A stretch of 9,926 nt of DNA from Planctomycetota bacterium (GTDB taxonomy: Bacteria; Planctomycetota; Planctomycetia; Planctomycetales; Planctomycetaceae), in the NCBI GenBank assembly GCA_013151585.1, contig JAADHY010000598.1, positions 1 through 9,926 of the forward strand, written 5' to 3'. Below are positions 1-7,619 of the stretch, in pieces. A model generated the notes under the pieces. The model ran no database searches. It was not told the origin of the DNA and saw only the letters and a program-made list of their open reading frames with translations. The position numbers and the translations under genes are program-made. Position 1 is the stretch's first letter. Each line of letters starts with the position of its first letter.

Positions 1-1
1 C

Positions 2-367
2 CAAGCCGACAAGACGCCGCAACCGACATCCGAGAAACCGGCCACGACAGGTTCGGCCGCCCCGAAAAAGTCAGGTCCCCAGCCTGAGTTTCAGAAGCCG
101 ATTCCCTCCTCGAAAGAACCGGGCACTTCAAAGCGGCAAGACACTTCGAAGCCCAAAAAGCCTGCCGAAAAGAAGGAATCGGACGCCGGCCGGTTGCCTG
201 TCCCGACCTTGAAGCTTGACGAGAAGGTCACGTGGTACGTCGTGCCGGCTCGACGGCGTCTGTCCCTTCGGGCCAGTTTCACCGCGCCGGCTGTCGTTCG
301 CAATCGGATTGACCGCAACGCCGGCTGGACGACGGTCCCCGCCGGAGCCAAACTCGTGCAGAAGTAA
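2..367 (+). CDS. C-terminal part of an unidentified protein with a Pro/Lys/Ser-rich linker (5' truncated)
   Basis: An open frame runs in from the left edge and stops at TAA 365-367, giving 121 visible residues. The first 65 or so are low complexity and dominated by Pro, Lys, Ser, Thr and Glu, as in a flexible interdomain or extracellular linker. About 50 residues follow with an ordered look, rich in Val and Arg and containing Trp (around TWYVVPARRR and the closing WTTVPAGAKLVQK). I do not recognise a family. The frame is preferred over the antisense frames covering the same bases because it stays open from the edge, ends cleanly and has the same orientation as the genes downstream. The strong Pro/Lys bias could itself keep the frame open, so the call is moderate. 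Start, full length and any N-terminal domain lie outside the window. Confidence 0.6.
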   Translation, partial: QADKTPQPTSEKPATTGSAAPKKSGPQPEFQKPIPSSKEPGTSKRQDTSKPKKPAEKKESDAGRLPVPTLKLDEKVTWYVVPARRRLSLRASFTAPAVVRNRIDRNAGWTTVPAGAKLVQK

Positions 368-566
368 TCCGCCTCTGCCGGACTTGCACAAAGTCGCCCT
401 GGGTCCTGTGGGGAGGATGCTGGGATTCGCCCTTAACGGTGTCTCTTTGGCCTACGGCGTCGAACTCAGCCGTTGGTGGTTGACCGCGCGCCGCAAAGGT
501 CGCCATGCGTGCTGTCCTGGCGGGTGGTGAGCCGTTCGAGGTCTCGGTTCTTTTTCGGTTCCGACC

Positions 567-2288
567 ATGCAAAACGCCGAAGTGGCGAAGCTGTTTGACG
601 AGCTGGCCGACTTGCTGGAGATTCAGGGGGCCAACCCGTTTCGGCTGCGAGCTTATCGGAACGCGGCGCGCACGATCGAGAACCTGCCCGAGTCGGTCGG
701 GGATATCATCGCTGACCCGGACCGCGATCTAACCGATCTTCCGGGCATCGGCAAGGATTTGGCACAGAAGATCGAGACGATCGTCGAGACCGGTAGCTTG
801 CCCCAACTGGAGGAGTTGCGGGAGCAGATTCCGGCCGGCGTCGTAGAAATGTTGCGCATCCCCGGCGTGGGACCGAAAAAGGTCGCCGCTCTGTACAAGG
901 AACTGGGCATCGCCTCGCTAGATGAACTGAAACAGGCCGCCGAAGCCGGCCGCCTCGCTCAACTCAAAGGCTTTGGCAAGAAAACCGAGCAGGCGATTCT
1001 GGAGGGCATCGACCACGCCACGGAAGCGGGCCAACGGGTTTACCTCGCCGAAGCCAAACCTGACGCCGACCGCATTGTAGCCGACTTGTCGCGTTTGAAA
1101 TCGGTCAAGCAGGCGGCCGTCGCGGGCAGTTGCCGGCGGTTGAAAGAAACCGTCGGCGATCTGGACGTCCTGGTGACGGCCACTCGGTCTGACGAACCGA
1201 TGGACGCGCTGGCCCAGCATGAACTGGTCGAAAAAGTGCTCGCTCGCGGTGAAACCAAGCAGCGCGTGCGGCTCCGGTCCGGGCTGGAGTTAGACTTGCG
1301 TGTGGTGCCCGAGAAATCCTACGGCGCGGCGATGCAGTACTTCACCGGTTCTAAAGAACACAATATCGTCATCCGACGACGGGCGCAAGAACGCGGCCTG
1401 AAGGTCAACGAGTATGGCGTCTTCCGCGGCAGCAAGCAGATCGCGGGGCGAACGGAAGAGGAAGTCTACGCGGCCGTCGATCTTCCGTGGATTCCGCCTG
1501 AGTTGCGTGAAAACCGCGGTGAAATCGAGCTGGCGGAACGGGGGCGCTTGCCGAAGCTGGTTGAGCCGTCCGATCTGCGCGGTGACGTTCACATGCACAC
1601 CACCGATACTGATGGCACAGCCGACGTGCTGGAGATGGCCGAAGCGGCCAAGCAGCGCGGGCTGAAATACATTGCCATCACCGATCACTCCAAACGCGTC
1701 ACGATGGCCAACGGCTTGGACGCCACCCGGCTGCGTCAGCAGTGGAAAAAGATTGACAAGCTGCGCAGCCAGGTTTCGGGTGTCGAGATTCTCTGCGGCA
1801 TCGAATGCGATATCCTGGAGGACGCGTCGCTGGACTTGCCCGACGAGGTGCTGGCCGAGGCCGATCTGGTGATCGCCGTGATTCATTACGGATTGAAGCA
1901 GCCGCGCAGGCAAATCACACGCCGGCTGCTGGCCGCCATCCAGAATCGCTACGTCGACGTCATCGGGCATCCGACCGGCCGGCTTTTGGGCCGCCGCCCG
2001 GGCGCCGACATCGATTACGATGAAGTTTTCAAGGCGGCGGCCGATCACGGTGTGATGATGGAGATCAATGCTCACCCCAGCCGGTTGGATCTGGACGACA
2101 TCCACGCGGCCGCGGCTCGCGACTACGGCATCCCGATCGTCGTCGCGTCGGATGCTCACAGCCCGGGCGGTTTGGACGTGCTGCGATATGGCGTCTTCCA
2201 GGCGCGCCGAGCCGGTTTGGAGAAAAAGGACGTCGCCAACACCCGCACAATCTCGCAGTTTCGTAAGATGCTGCGCCGCCGTCATTAA
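567..2288 (+). CDS. polX: DNA polymerase/3'-5' exonuclease PolX (family X polymerase with C-terminal PHP domain)
   Basis: The 573-residue product has the full bacterial PolX layout and usual length. Residues 1-150 form the N-terminal helical domain with helix-hairpin-helix signatures LPGIGKDL (58-65), IPGVGPKKV (98-106) and LKGFGKKT (133-140). Residues 155-315 are the polymerase core: G187-S188, the catalytic pair D198/D200 in GDLD, and the third acid D243 in LELDLRV. Residues 336-573 are a PHP domain with the expected metal ligands: H342 and H344 (DVHMHT), D349, H374 (TDH), E413, H440, H468 (GHP), D529 and H531 (SDAH). In characterised bacterial PolX enzymes the core does Mn-dependent gap filling and the PHP domain gives 3'-5' exonuclease and AP-endonuclease activity in base-excision repair; intact sites suggest the same here. 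ATG 567 is the only plausible start, because an in-frame TGA lies about 40 bases upstream with no other start codon between. No good Shine-Dalgarno precedes it. Confidence 0.96.
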   Translation: MQNAEVAKLFDELADLLEIQGANPFRLRAYRNAARTIENLPESVGDIIADPDRDLTDLPGIGKDLAQKIETIVETGSLPQLEELREQIPAGVVEMLRIPGVGPKKVAALYKELGIASLDELKQAAEAGRLAQLKGFGKKTEQAILEGIDHATEAGQRVYLAEAKPDADRIVADLSRLKSVKQAAVAGSCRRLKETVGDLDVLVTATRSDEPMDALAQHELVEKVLARGETKQRVRLRSGLELDLRVVPEKSYGAAMQYFTGSKEHNIVIRRRAQERGLKVNEYGVFRGSKQIAGRTEEEVYAAVDLPWIPPELRENRGEIELAERGRLPKLVEPSDLRGDVHMHTTDTDGTADVLEMAEAAKQRGLKYIAITDHSKRVTMANGLDATRLRQQWKKIDKLRSQVSGVEILCGIECDILEDASLDLPDEVLAEADLVIAVIHYGLKQPRRQITRRLLAAIQNRYVDVIGHPTGRLLGRRPGADIDYDEVFKAAADHGVMMEINAHPSRLDLDDIHAAAARDYGIPIVVASDAHSPGGLDVLRYGVFQARRAGLEKKDVANTRTISQFRKMLRRRH

Positions 2289-2394
2289 GGTAGAAAGCTT
2301 TCGTCTCTACCTCGCGGGTTTCTCACGCCGCCCCGGTCGGCTCACGACGGTTTTTTCGATCGTCCGGTGGTCTGCCGTCCGACTTGAACCGTGA

Positions 2395-2422
2395 TTGACA
2401 GCGAGCCGCGACGTGGTAGAAT
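2395..2422 (+). promoter_or_regulatory. Near-consensus sigma70 promoter with extended -10 for the acetyltransferase gene
   Basis: A perfect -35 TTGACA (2395-2400) is separated by 16 bases from TAGAAT (2417-2422), which matches the TATAAT consensus at five of six positions. The bases TGG at 2414-2416 supply the TGn extended -10 motif. Transcription would start near 2428-2430, leaving an untranslated leader of about 90 bases before ATG 2521. The promoter sits in the gap after polX, so the acetyltransferase, and perhaps the M16 genes after it, are likely transcribed separately from polX. Planctomycete promoters are poorly characterised, so activity is inferred from the match only. Confidence 0.6.
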
Positions 2423-2520
2423 CTGAACGGACGGGCTGGTTGACGTCGCCGTTCGCACGTTGTCCCATCGCCGATTCCAGGCGGAACCGAGCGTCGCGAT
2501 CTGGTCGCCCGGGAGCTGTC

Positions 2521-3087
2521 ATGTCTCGATATGTGCGCCGTTTTCGAATGGAGATCGATCTGCGAGGGATCGATTTGCCCGAGCCGGAGATGCGGCCAGG
2601 ATATCAGTGCCTGCCGTGGCATCCCGACCTCCTGGATCGGCACGCGTGGGTCAAATATCGCAGTTTTTGCGATGAAATCGATTCGCATGTCTTTCGTTGC
2701 CTGGGCCGAGTTTCCGGATGTCGACGTTTGATGGCGGAGATTGTCGGCCAGGAGGGATTTGTTCCCGAGGCGACGTGGTTAATTGCTTTCCAACCCGCCG
2801 ATCGTTTAAAGCCGGTCGACTGCGGAACCATCCAGGGGGTCGGGCGTCCCGGGGGAGTGGGAGCGATTCAGAACGTGGGCGTCGTCCCGGAACATCGCGG
2901 GTTGGGCCTGGGGCGCGCGTTGATGTTGAAAGCCTTGCGCGGCTTCCGGGACGCCGGTCTGCACCGAGTGTATTTGGAGGTCACGGCTTCCAACCGGCCG
3001 GCCGTCCACCTTTATTGCTCCCTCGGCTTCCGACTCACTCGCACCATGTACAAACCTCTGGAAGTCGACCCAGCCGAAGTCTATTGA
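2521..3087 (+). CDS. GNAT-family N-acetyltransferase
   Basis: The product is 188 residues. The acetyl-CoA-binding core is clear: after strand beta4 (AIQNVGVVPEH, 115-125) comes the pyrophosphate loop R126-G127-L128-G129-L130-G131, the Q/RxxGxG/A signature of motif A. Motif B follows at 149-171, with VYLEVTASNRPAVHLYCSLGF and the typical N158 plus Y165. The family transfers an acetyl group from acetyl-CoA to an amine on a small molecule, peptide or protein, in the cytoplasm. The N-terminal 110 residues are divergent, so the substrate cannot be named. The start at ATG 2521 is chosen because GGGAG (2511-2515) lies five bases upstream. An in-frame TTG at 2395 would add 42 residues, but it coincides with the -35 box of a strong promoter and the added sequence is not GNAT-like. 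No partner is implied by the neighbours; polX ends 232 bases upstream and the M16 pair begins 150 bases downstream. Confidence 0.9.
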   Translation: MSRYVRRFRMEIDLRGIDLPEPEMRPGYQCLPWHPDLLDRHAWVKYRSFCDEIDSHVFRCLGRVSGCRRLMAEIVGQEGFVPEATWLIAFQPADRLKPVDCGTIQGVGRPGGVGAIQNVGVVPEHRGLGLGRALMLKALRGFRDAGLHRVYLEVTASNRPAVHLYCSLGFRLTRTMYKPLEVDPAEVY

Positions 3088-3237
3088 TCTCTTGCACCAT
3101 TCCTGTAAGCTCTTGGGCGGCCGCTGCTTCCCGTCACAGGCACGAAGCGGTTTGTTGTGCGCGCTCGGGCTGCTGCGGGAGAGGCGAAGACGAGTCGGCC
3201 GTAGAAAAAGCAACGACGAAAAACGAATGAGGCGGAG

Positions 3238-4500
3238 ATGATCGAACCGCAAGACATCCAGACTTACAAGTTCGAAAACGGACTGACGTTGGTCGTCGAA
3301 TCGATGCCGGCCGTCCGTTCGGCCGCCTTCTCGTTGCTGGTGCCGGCCGGCAGCATCTACGACCAGCAGGGACGGAACGGAACGGCGGCGATTCTATGCG
3401 AACTGGTCACCCGAGGGGCGGGGGAACGGGACAGCCAAGAATTGTCGGACGCCCTGGATGACCTGGGCGTGCAGCGCAGCGAGAGCGTCGGTCGCAATCA
3501 CATCGCTTTCAGCGGTGCCAGCGTGGCGACGAACTTGACCGAAGCTCTGCGCCTTTACGCCGACATCGTCCAGCGCCCTCATTTGCCGGACGAAGAATTC
3601 CCGGCGGCGAAAGCGGGCGTCGAGCAGACGTTGCGATCGCTCGAAGACGAACCCCGTCAGAAGGTCATTATCGAGCTCAGAAGGCGCTGCTTTCGGCATC
3701 CCTGGGGACGACCGCCGGATGGGACTTTGGAGGACCTTCCTCGCATCGATGCGGCAACGGTACGAGAGCATTACCATCACTACTTTCGTCCGAATGGAGC
3801 GATTCTAGGCGTAGCCGGGAACGTTGACGCCTCTGCCGTGCGCGCGATTGTCGAAGAGGTCTTCGGTCAGTGGTCGGCCAAGCCGGAACCGAGCATCGAG
3901 CCGGGTCCGCGAGGTCCGGCCGTTGACTGCATCCAGCAAGATTCGACCCAGACCCATATCGGCATTGCCTACCCGGCCGTCCCGTACAGCGATCCGGATT
4001 ACTATGCCGCGTGGGCGGCGGTCAGCGTCTTGAGCGGTGGCATGAGTTCCCGGTTGTTTACCGAAGTGCGCGAGAAACGAGGGCTGTGCTACGCGGTCTA
4101 CGCGACGCTCAGCAGCCTGCCGCACGAGGCTCGCGTTTTGTGCTACGCGGGCACCACGGCCGAACGCGCTCAGGCGACACTCGACGTCACGATTCACGAG
4201 CTGGTGCGACTCGGCGACGGCATCGCCGAGGACGAATTGAATCGATGCAAGGCGCGAGCGAAAAGTTCGCTCGTGATGCAACAGGAATCGACGATGGCTC
4301 GCGCCGGCGCGGTCGCCCGGGACTGGTTCTTTCTGGGACGCGTTCGGACCCTCGCCGAAGTTCGGGACCGTGTGGAGGCTTTGACCGTCGACGCCGTCCT
4401 CGACTACGTCCACCGCTATCCGGCTCGTGATTTCACCATCCTGACGATCGGGCCAAAGCCGCTGGAGCCGCCCGCGGCCGTGCGGGGCGATTCGGATTGA
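3238..4500 (+). CDS. M16 peptidase-like subunit lacking the zinc site but carrying the Arg/Tyr pair
   Basis: This 420-residue protein has the two-lobe M16B (mitochondrial processing peptidase-like) architecture: lobe one at roughly 8-210, opening with FENGLTLVVE, and lobe two at roughly 230-400. Where active members have HxxEH, this one reads A51-I-L-C54-E55, so both His ligands and the catalytic Glu are gone. The distal Glu ligand is also missing (Q130/T131). Lobe two keeps GGMSSRLFTEVREKRGLCY (267-285), in which R278 and Y285 align with the Arg/Tyr pair that positions substrate in M16 enzymes. It should therefore be inactive alone and act as partner to the zinc subunit encoded next. The start at ATG 3238 has GAGG (3229-3232) five bases upstream. 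No signal peptide is seen, so the complex is probably cytoplasmic. The stop is 74 bases before the preferred start of the partner gene, consistent with one transcript. Confidence 0.93.
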   Translation: MIEPQDIQTYKFENGLTLVVESMPAVRSAAFSLLVPAGSIYDQQGRNGTAAILCELVTRGAGERDSQELSDALDDLGVQRSESVGRNHIAFSGASVATNLTEALRLYADIVQRPHLPDEEFPAAKAGVEQTLRSLEDEPRQKVIIELRRRCFRHPWGRPPDGTLEDLPRIDAATVREHYHHYFRPNGAILGVAGNVDASAVRAIVEEVFGQWSAKPEPSIEPGPRGPAVDCIQQDSTQTHIGIAYPAVPYSDPDYYAAWAAVSVLSGGMSSRLFTEVREKRGLCYAVYATLSSLPHEARVLCYAGTTAERAQATLDVTIHELVRLGDGIAEDELNRCKARAKSSLVMQQESTMARAGAVARDWFFLGRVRTLAEVRDRVEALTVDAVLDYVHRYPARDFTILTIGPKPLEPPAAVRGDSD

Positions 4501-4574
4501 GTGCGCGGACGGGACGCGGCCACCACCTTCTCGTTGCGGAACACACCGAGCTGGGCTTGCGCAGGAGACTGCCA

Positions 4575-5813
4575 GTGACTTTCCATCAAGAACAGTTGGA
4601 CAACGGACTTCAGATTGTCGCGGAGCTGGACCCTCGGGTCTACAGTGTCGCCATCGGTTTTTTTGTGCGGACGGGATCGCGTGACGAACCGCGCCAGTGG
4701 TTGGGGGTGAGTCATTTCCTGGAACACATGGCCTTCAAAGGCACCGATCGCTACTCGGCCGACGACGTCAACCGCATCTTCGACGAGCTCGGTGCCAGCT
4801 ACAACGCTCAAACGAGCGAGGAAATCACACTGTTCTACGCAGCCGTATTGCCGGAATATCTGCCCCGGACGTTCGAACTGCTGGCGAGCATCCTTTTTCC
4901 GGCGCTGCGGGCTGAAGACTTCGAAATGGAAAAGAATGTCATCCTGGAAGAGATCGGGATGTACGAAGACATGCCGTCCTTCCTGGTCTACGAAAAGGCG
5001 ATGGAAACCCATTTCGCCGGGCATCCGCTCGGCCAGTGCATTCTCGGAACGACCGAGAGCATCCGGGCGCTGACCGTCGAGCAGATGCGAAAGTATCACC
5101 GCGAGCGGTATCGAGCCGGCAACATCGTGCTCGCCGTGGCCGGCAAGGCCGAATGGGAGCCGATTCGCGAGCTGGCCGAGCGGCATTGTTCGCACTGGCC
5201 GTCCGGCGCCGCCAGCCGAAACACAGACGAGGCAAAACCAACTGGGGGTGTCCGTGTCGTGGAGAAACCGAGTAGTGTCCAGGAGCATCTGGTGCTAATG
5301 AATCCTGCGCCGCCTGCTCGCAGCGATTTGCGGTTCGCCGCCGAGCTGCTTTCGGTCGTCGTTGGCGACGATACCGGCAGCCGCCTCTACTGGGAACTGG
5401 TCGACCCGGGACATGCTGAAGCAGCCGAGCTGGGTTACAACGATTTCGACGGCAGCGGAGCGTTCATGACCTACGTGAGCTGCGATCCGCCGAACGTGGT
5501 TGACAACTTGAAGCGGATTCGCCGCCTGTACGATCGAGTGAACCGCGACGGATTGACTGAGGACGAGCTGAATCGAGCGAAGAACAAAGTGGCTTCTCGG
5601 ATCGTGCTGCGTAGCGAACGGCCGATGGGGCGGCTCTCGTCGTTGGGCGGCAACTGGATTTATCGCGGCGAGTACCGATCGGTGGACGACGACCTGCAAA
5701 CCTTACGATCGCTGACTTTGGACGATATCCGGCGCGTTCTGGAAGCTTACCCGCTCGGCTGGACGACCACCGCCGCCGTCGGCCCTTTGGAAAAGCTCGA
5801 CGGCGAGGTCTAA
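4575..5813 (+). CDS. M16 zinc metallopeptidase, catalytic subunit
   Basis: The 412-residue product is the zinc-bearing half of an M16 heterodimer. H47-F-L-E50-H51 is the inverted zinc motif (two His ligands plus catalytic Glu), inside the classical block GVSHFLEHMAFKGT (44-57). The third ligand is E126 in NVILEEIGMYED. Lobe two (about 225-410) contains DDTGSRLYWELV (265-276), but the REKRGLCY segment of the partner is replaced by DPGHAEAAELGY, so the substrate-positioning Arg is absent. Active protease would need the upstream subunit to supply it, as reported for two-gene M16 enzymes such as the Sphingomonas sp. A1 SPH2681/SPH2682 pair. The GTG start at 4575 is chosen because AGGAGA (4563-4568) lies six bases upstream and the protein then begins just like its partner (EQLDNGLQIV). 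A TTG at 4497 overlapping the previous stop would add 26 unconserved-looking residues. The family cleaves peptides or unfolded segments inside a closed chamber; the substrate is unknown. Confidence 0.95.
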   Translation: MTFHQEQLDNGLQIVAELDPRVYSVAIGFFVRTGSRDEPRQWLGVSHFLEHMAFKGTDRYSADDVNRIFDELGASYNAQTSEEITLFYAAVLPEYLPRTFELLASILFPALRAEDFEMEKNVILEEIGMYEDMPSFLVYEKAMETHFAGHPLGQCILGTTESIRALTVEQMRKYHRERYRAGNIVLAVAGKAEWEPIRELAERHCSHWPSGAASRNTDEAKPTGGVRVVEKPSSVQEHLVLMNPAPPARSDLRFAAELLSVVVGDDTGSRLYWELVDPGHAEAAELGYNDFDGSGAFMTYVSCDPPNVVDNLKRIRRLYDRVNRDGLTEDELNRAKNKVASRIVLRSERPMGRLSSLGGNWIYRGEYRSVDDDLQTLRSLTLDDIRRVLEAYPLGWTTTAAVGPLEKLDGEV

Positions 5814-5941
5814 GGCCGCAGGGAGCAAGTCGACGAGCCCGTTCGCTTCGGAAACCGTCCCGACGCGCACCGACCGCCCATTTGCCACGACACCGCAGTG
5901 CGCGACCCGCGAGTCTCGTCGTCGCCCCAAAGGGATGATCC

Positions 5942-6571
5942 ATGACGACCTTCGAACACGTCATGTTGGGGATGAACGGAGCGATCGCGGCGGGACTGAC
6001 ACGACGGTGCGGTTGGCCGGTCGCGGCAGTCGCGGGTTTGGCCGCGGCCGCTCCGGACTGGGACGGCTTGACGCTGCTTTTCAGTTCTTCGGCTTTTGCC
6101 GCCGGGCACCGTTTGTGGGGCCACAACGTGTTGGCTTGCGTTCTAGTGGGGACGCTCATCGGCTTGATAGATTGTCGCTGGGCCGTGCTTCCTCGAATGG
6201 CCTACTGGCTGGGGCAGATGCTGAGAATCGAAGGCGCGGCGTCCCTCGCCCAAAACAGCAGGCCCGTCGACGGACGACGCTGCAGCCTGTGGATACTGGT
6301 CGCGATCATCGCGACGTTCAGCCACCTGTTGGCCGACATGTTGGTGTCGGGAACGGCAACGTTGGCCGACTGGGAAGTCAGTCTCTTCTGGCCGTGGAGT
6401 CGCCGCGGTTGGGTCTTTCCGCTGGTGCCGTGGGGAGATCCCGGCATGACAATTGTTTTCGTGGTAGGCCTTTTCGCCCTGGTCCGCTGGCGGCCCCACG
6501 CCCAGCGAGTCAGCCTCTTGACCCTTCTGACACTGGCGGCCTATATGCTGATTCGTGGCTTCCTGTGTTGA
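5942..6571 (+). CDS. YdjM/DUF457-type membrane-bound metal-dependent hydrolase (predicted)
   Basis: This is a 209-residue multipass membrane protein. Hydrophobic segments lie at about 13-37, 62-78, 116-135, 169-183 and 190-206. Charged motifs between them match the YdjM/DUF457 family: H6 near the N terminus, PDWD (38-41), H56 and H61 in GHRLWGHN, H128 and D132 in SHLLADML, and the aromatic segment SLFWPWSRRGWVFPL (147-161). The scattered His and Asp residues at membrane borders are the presumed metal site. The family is annotated as metal-dependent hydrolase, but the substrate is not established, and I infer no more than that. The start at ATG 5942 has AAGGGA (5930-5935) six bases upstream; the ATG at 5935 opens another frame without these motifs. 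The 3' end overlaps the convergent HEAT gene by 62 bases. The 128-base gap before it could hold a promoter, but I see no convincing one. Confidence 0.82.
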   Translation: MTTFEHVMLGMNGAIAAGLTRRCGWPVAAVAGLAAAAPDWDGLTLLFSSSAFAAGHRLWGHNVLACVLVGTLIGLIDCRWAVLPRMAYWLGQMLRIEGAASLAQNSRPVDGRRCSLWILVAIIATFSHLLADMLVSGTATLADWEVSLFWPWSRRGWVFPLVPWGDPGMTIVFVVGLFALVRWRPHAQRVSLLTLLTLAAYMLIRGFLC

Positions 6572-7619
6572 CCGTCTGAAGCGTGCGCAACGCCGCGATG
6601 GCGATGGCACGGATGGACGGGGCGGGGAAAGTCTCCGCGATTCGACGGACGATCGTCGCCAATTCGCGCCGAGTGGTGCCGTCCAGACGCGGCGCAATCA
6701 CCGTGAGGGCTTTCAGCGTGTTGCGCAGCCGGACAAAACGCTCGAACCGATCGGCGGACAAAGCGGCCTGTCCGGGCAGCGTCCGCGACTGACGCGAAGC
6801 TGCCAGTTCGAGCTCTGCTCGAAAAACGGGCAGTCCGTCTGTTCGCCCCTGTCGCGCCAACCCGATCGCCGCGTTCAATCGCGCGTTGCGGTCGGGGTCG
6901 TCTAGAAGCTCCGTCAGACGCCGCTGCGCTGTCGGTTCGGGACACAGTCCCAGAGCGTAAGCAGAAAGTTGACGCAAAAGGGGATCCGCTTCATGCGAGA
7001 CCCGAACCAAGTCCTCGGTCAACAACTCCGAATCGAGACGAGTCGTCTGTTGGTTCGTTCGTCCGATGATCAAGGCAATCGACGACAGCGCGTTTTTGCG
7101 CACGTCCCGGTGAGGAGAATCGGTTGCCGCGTGCCGAAGGACCGGCAACACGACGTCAGGAACGTCCAAAAGACTCAATGCTCGCGCCAAGAAGGCTTGG
7201 TGCTTGGCTTCTGCGTCTGAACTGGAAGGAGCCTGGAGTTGGTCCTCCAACATGGAAGTGAGCGCGACCGCCAGGTCACGGTTCTTCGCCAAAGAGGCGC
7301 CATCATCCCGCTTAGCCTGCGCCGACAGCAACTGAGCCAATTTCGTAGCCGCCACCCATCGCTCGCGCTGGCTGCCCGTTTGCAGTTGCGAAATCAGCGT
7401 GCGCCAGTCCTGCCGCTCCGTCGCAATCGCTCCGAATAACAGCCAAACGGCTACAACCGCAGCGACCGTGACAGCCGGAAATACGAAAAGGCGGGTCACC
7501 GGGCTGCCCGGAAGAGGGCAGCGGGCGGCATCCGCCGTGGTGTGGCTGGCCTGTGCCGCGCTTTCGCGGAGTCCGTTGCTTGGCTGGTTTTCTCCGAGCA
7601 TCGGTGACCGTTCAACCAT
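6510..7619 (-). CDS. Membrane-anchored HEAT-repeat protein of unknown function
   Basis: The product is 369 residues. Residues 1-42 are polar and probably cytoplasmic, residues 43-65 are a single strong membrane segment (VTRLFVFPAVTVAAVVAVWLLFG), and the remainder is an alpha-helical solenoid of HEAT-like units. Typical units are RWVAATKLAQLL (87-98), HRDVRKNALSSIALIIG (170-186), PLLRQLSAYALGL (213-225) and DPDRNARLNAAIGLARQG (241-258). Such solenoids are protein-binding scaffolds; the partner is unknown and no catalytic motif is visible. I read it as type II with the solenoid outside the cytoplasm, but orientation is not certain. The ATG at 7619 has no Shine-Dalgarno. It shares its A with the TGA of a short upstream frame (TGATG), so start by translational coupling is possible; the second Met (residue 7) is an alternative start. 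It converges on the YdjM-like gene and overlaps its end. The upstream gene is closed off by a terminator, so this gene should have its own promoter, which I could not pinpoint. Confidence 0.85.
   Translation of the reverse strand: MVERSPMLGENQPSNGLRESAAQASHTTADAARCPLPGSPVTRLFVFPAVTVAAVVAVWLLFGAIATERQDWRTLISQLQTGSQRERWVAATKLAQLLSAQAKRDDGASLAKNRDLAVALTSMLEDQLQAPSSSDAEAKHQAFLARALSLLDVPDVVLPVLRHAATDSPHRDVRKNALSSIALIIGRTNQQTTRLDSELLTEDLVRVSHEADPLLRQLSAYALGLCPEPTAQRRLTELLDDPDRNARLNAAIGLARQGRTDGLPVFRAELELAASRQSRTLPGQAALSADRFERFVRLRNTLKALTVIAPRLDGTTRRELATIVRRIAETFPAPSIRAIAIAALRTLQTVNTGSHESAYRPPVSEGSRG

Noticed and set aside
368..566. The gap before polX, searched for promoter, terminator or small gene; a TCGGTTC direct repeat lies near 544-560.
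   Set aside because: No hairpin with a T tract and no paired -35/-10 boxes were convincing; the short repeat alone is not evidence of function.
1290..2285. A 331-codon open frame on the minus strand opposite polX.
   Set aside because: The plus strand encodes an unmistakable PolX with all catalytic residues; the antisense frame is a codon-bias shadow with no recognisable domain.
2289..2311. Inverted repeat GGTAGA/TCTACC directly after the polX stop, considered as a terminator.
   Set aside because: The stem is only 6 bp with an 11-base loop and no T tract follows, so termination cannot be claimed.
2395..2520. N-terminal extension of the GNAT protein from TTG 2395.
   Set aside because: The TTG is part of a -35 box and the 42 extra residues are not GNAT-like; ATG 2521 has a good ribosome site.
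4497..4574. N-terminal extension of the zinc subunit from TTG 4497, overlapping the previous stop.
   Set aside because: GTG 4575 has a much better ribosome site and the protein then starts at the point matching its partner; the overlap start is not excluded.
3805..5288. Long minus-strand open frames (202 and 290 codons) opposite the M16 genes.
   Set aside because: They lie opposite conserved M16 motifs, show low-complexity Arg/His/Gln-rich composition and have no family resemblance.
5935..6579. A 214-codon frame overlapping the YdjM-like gene in another plus frame.
   Set aside because: It is Arg/Gly-rich without membrane segments or motifs, while the 5942 frame has a well-placed ribosome site and family motifs.
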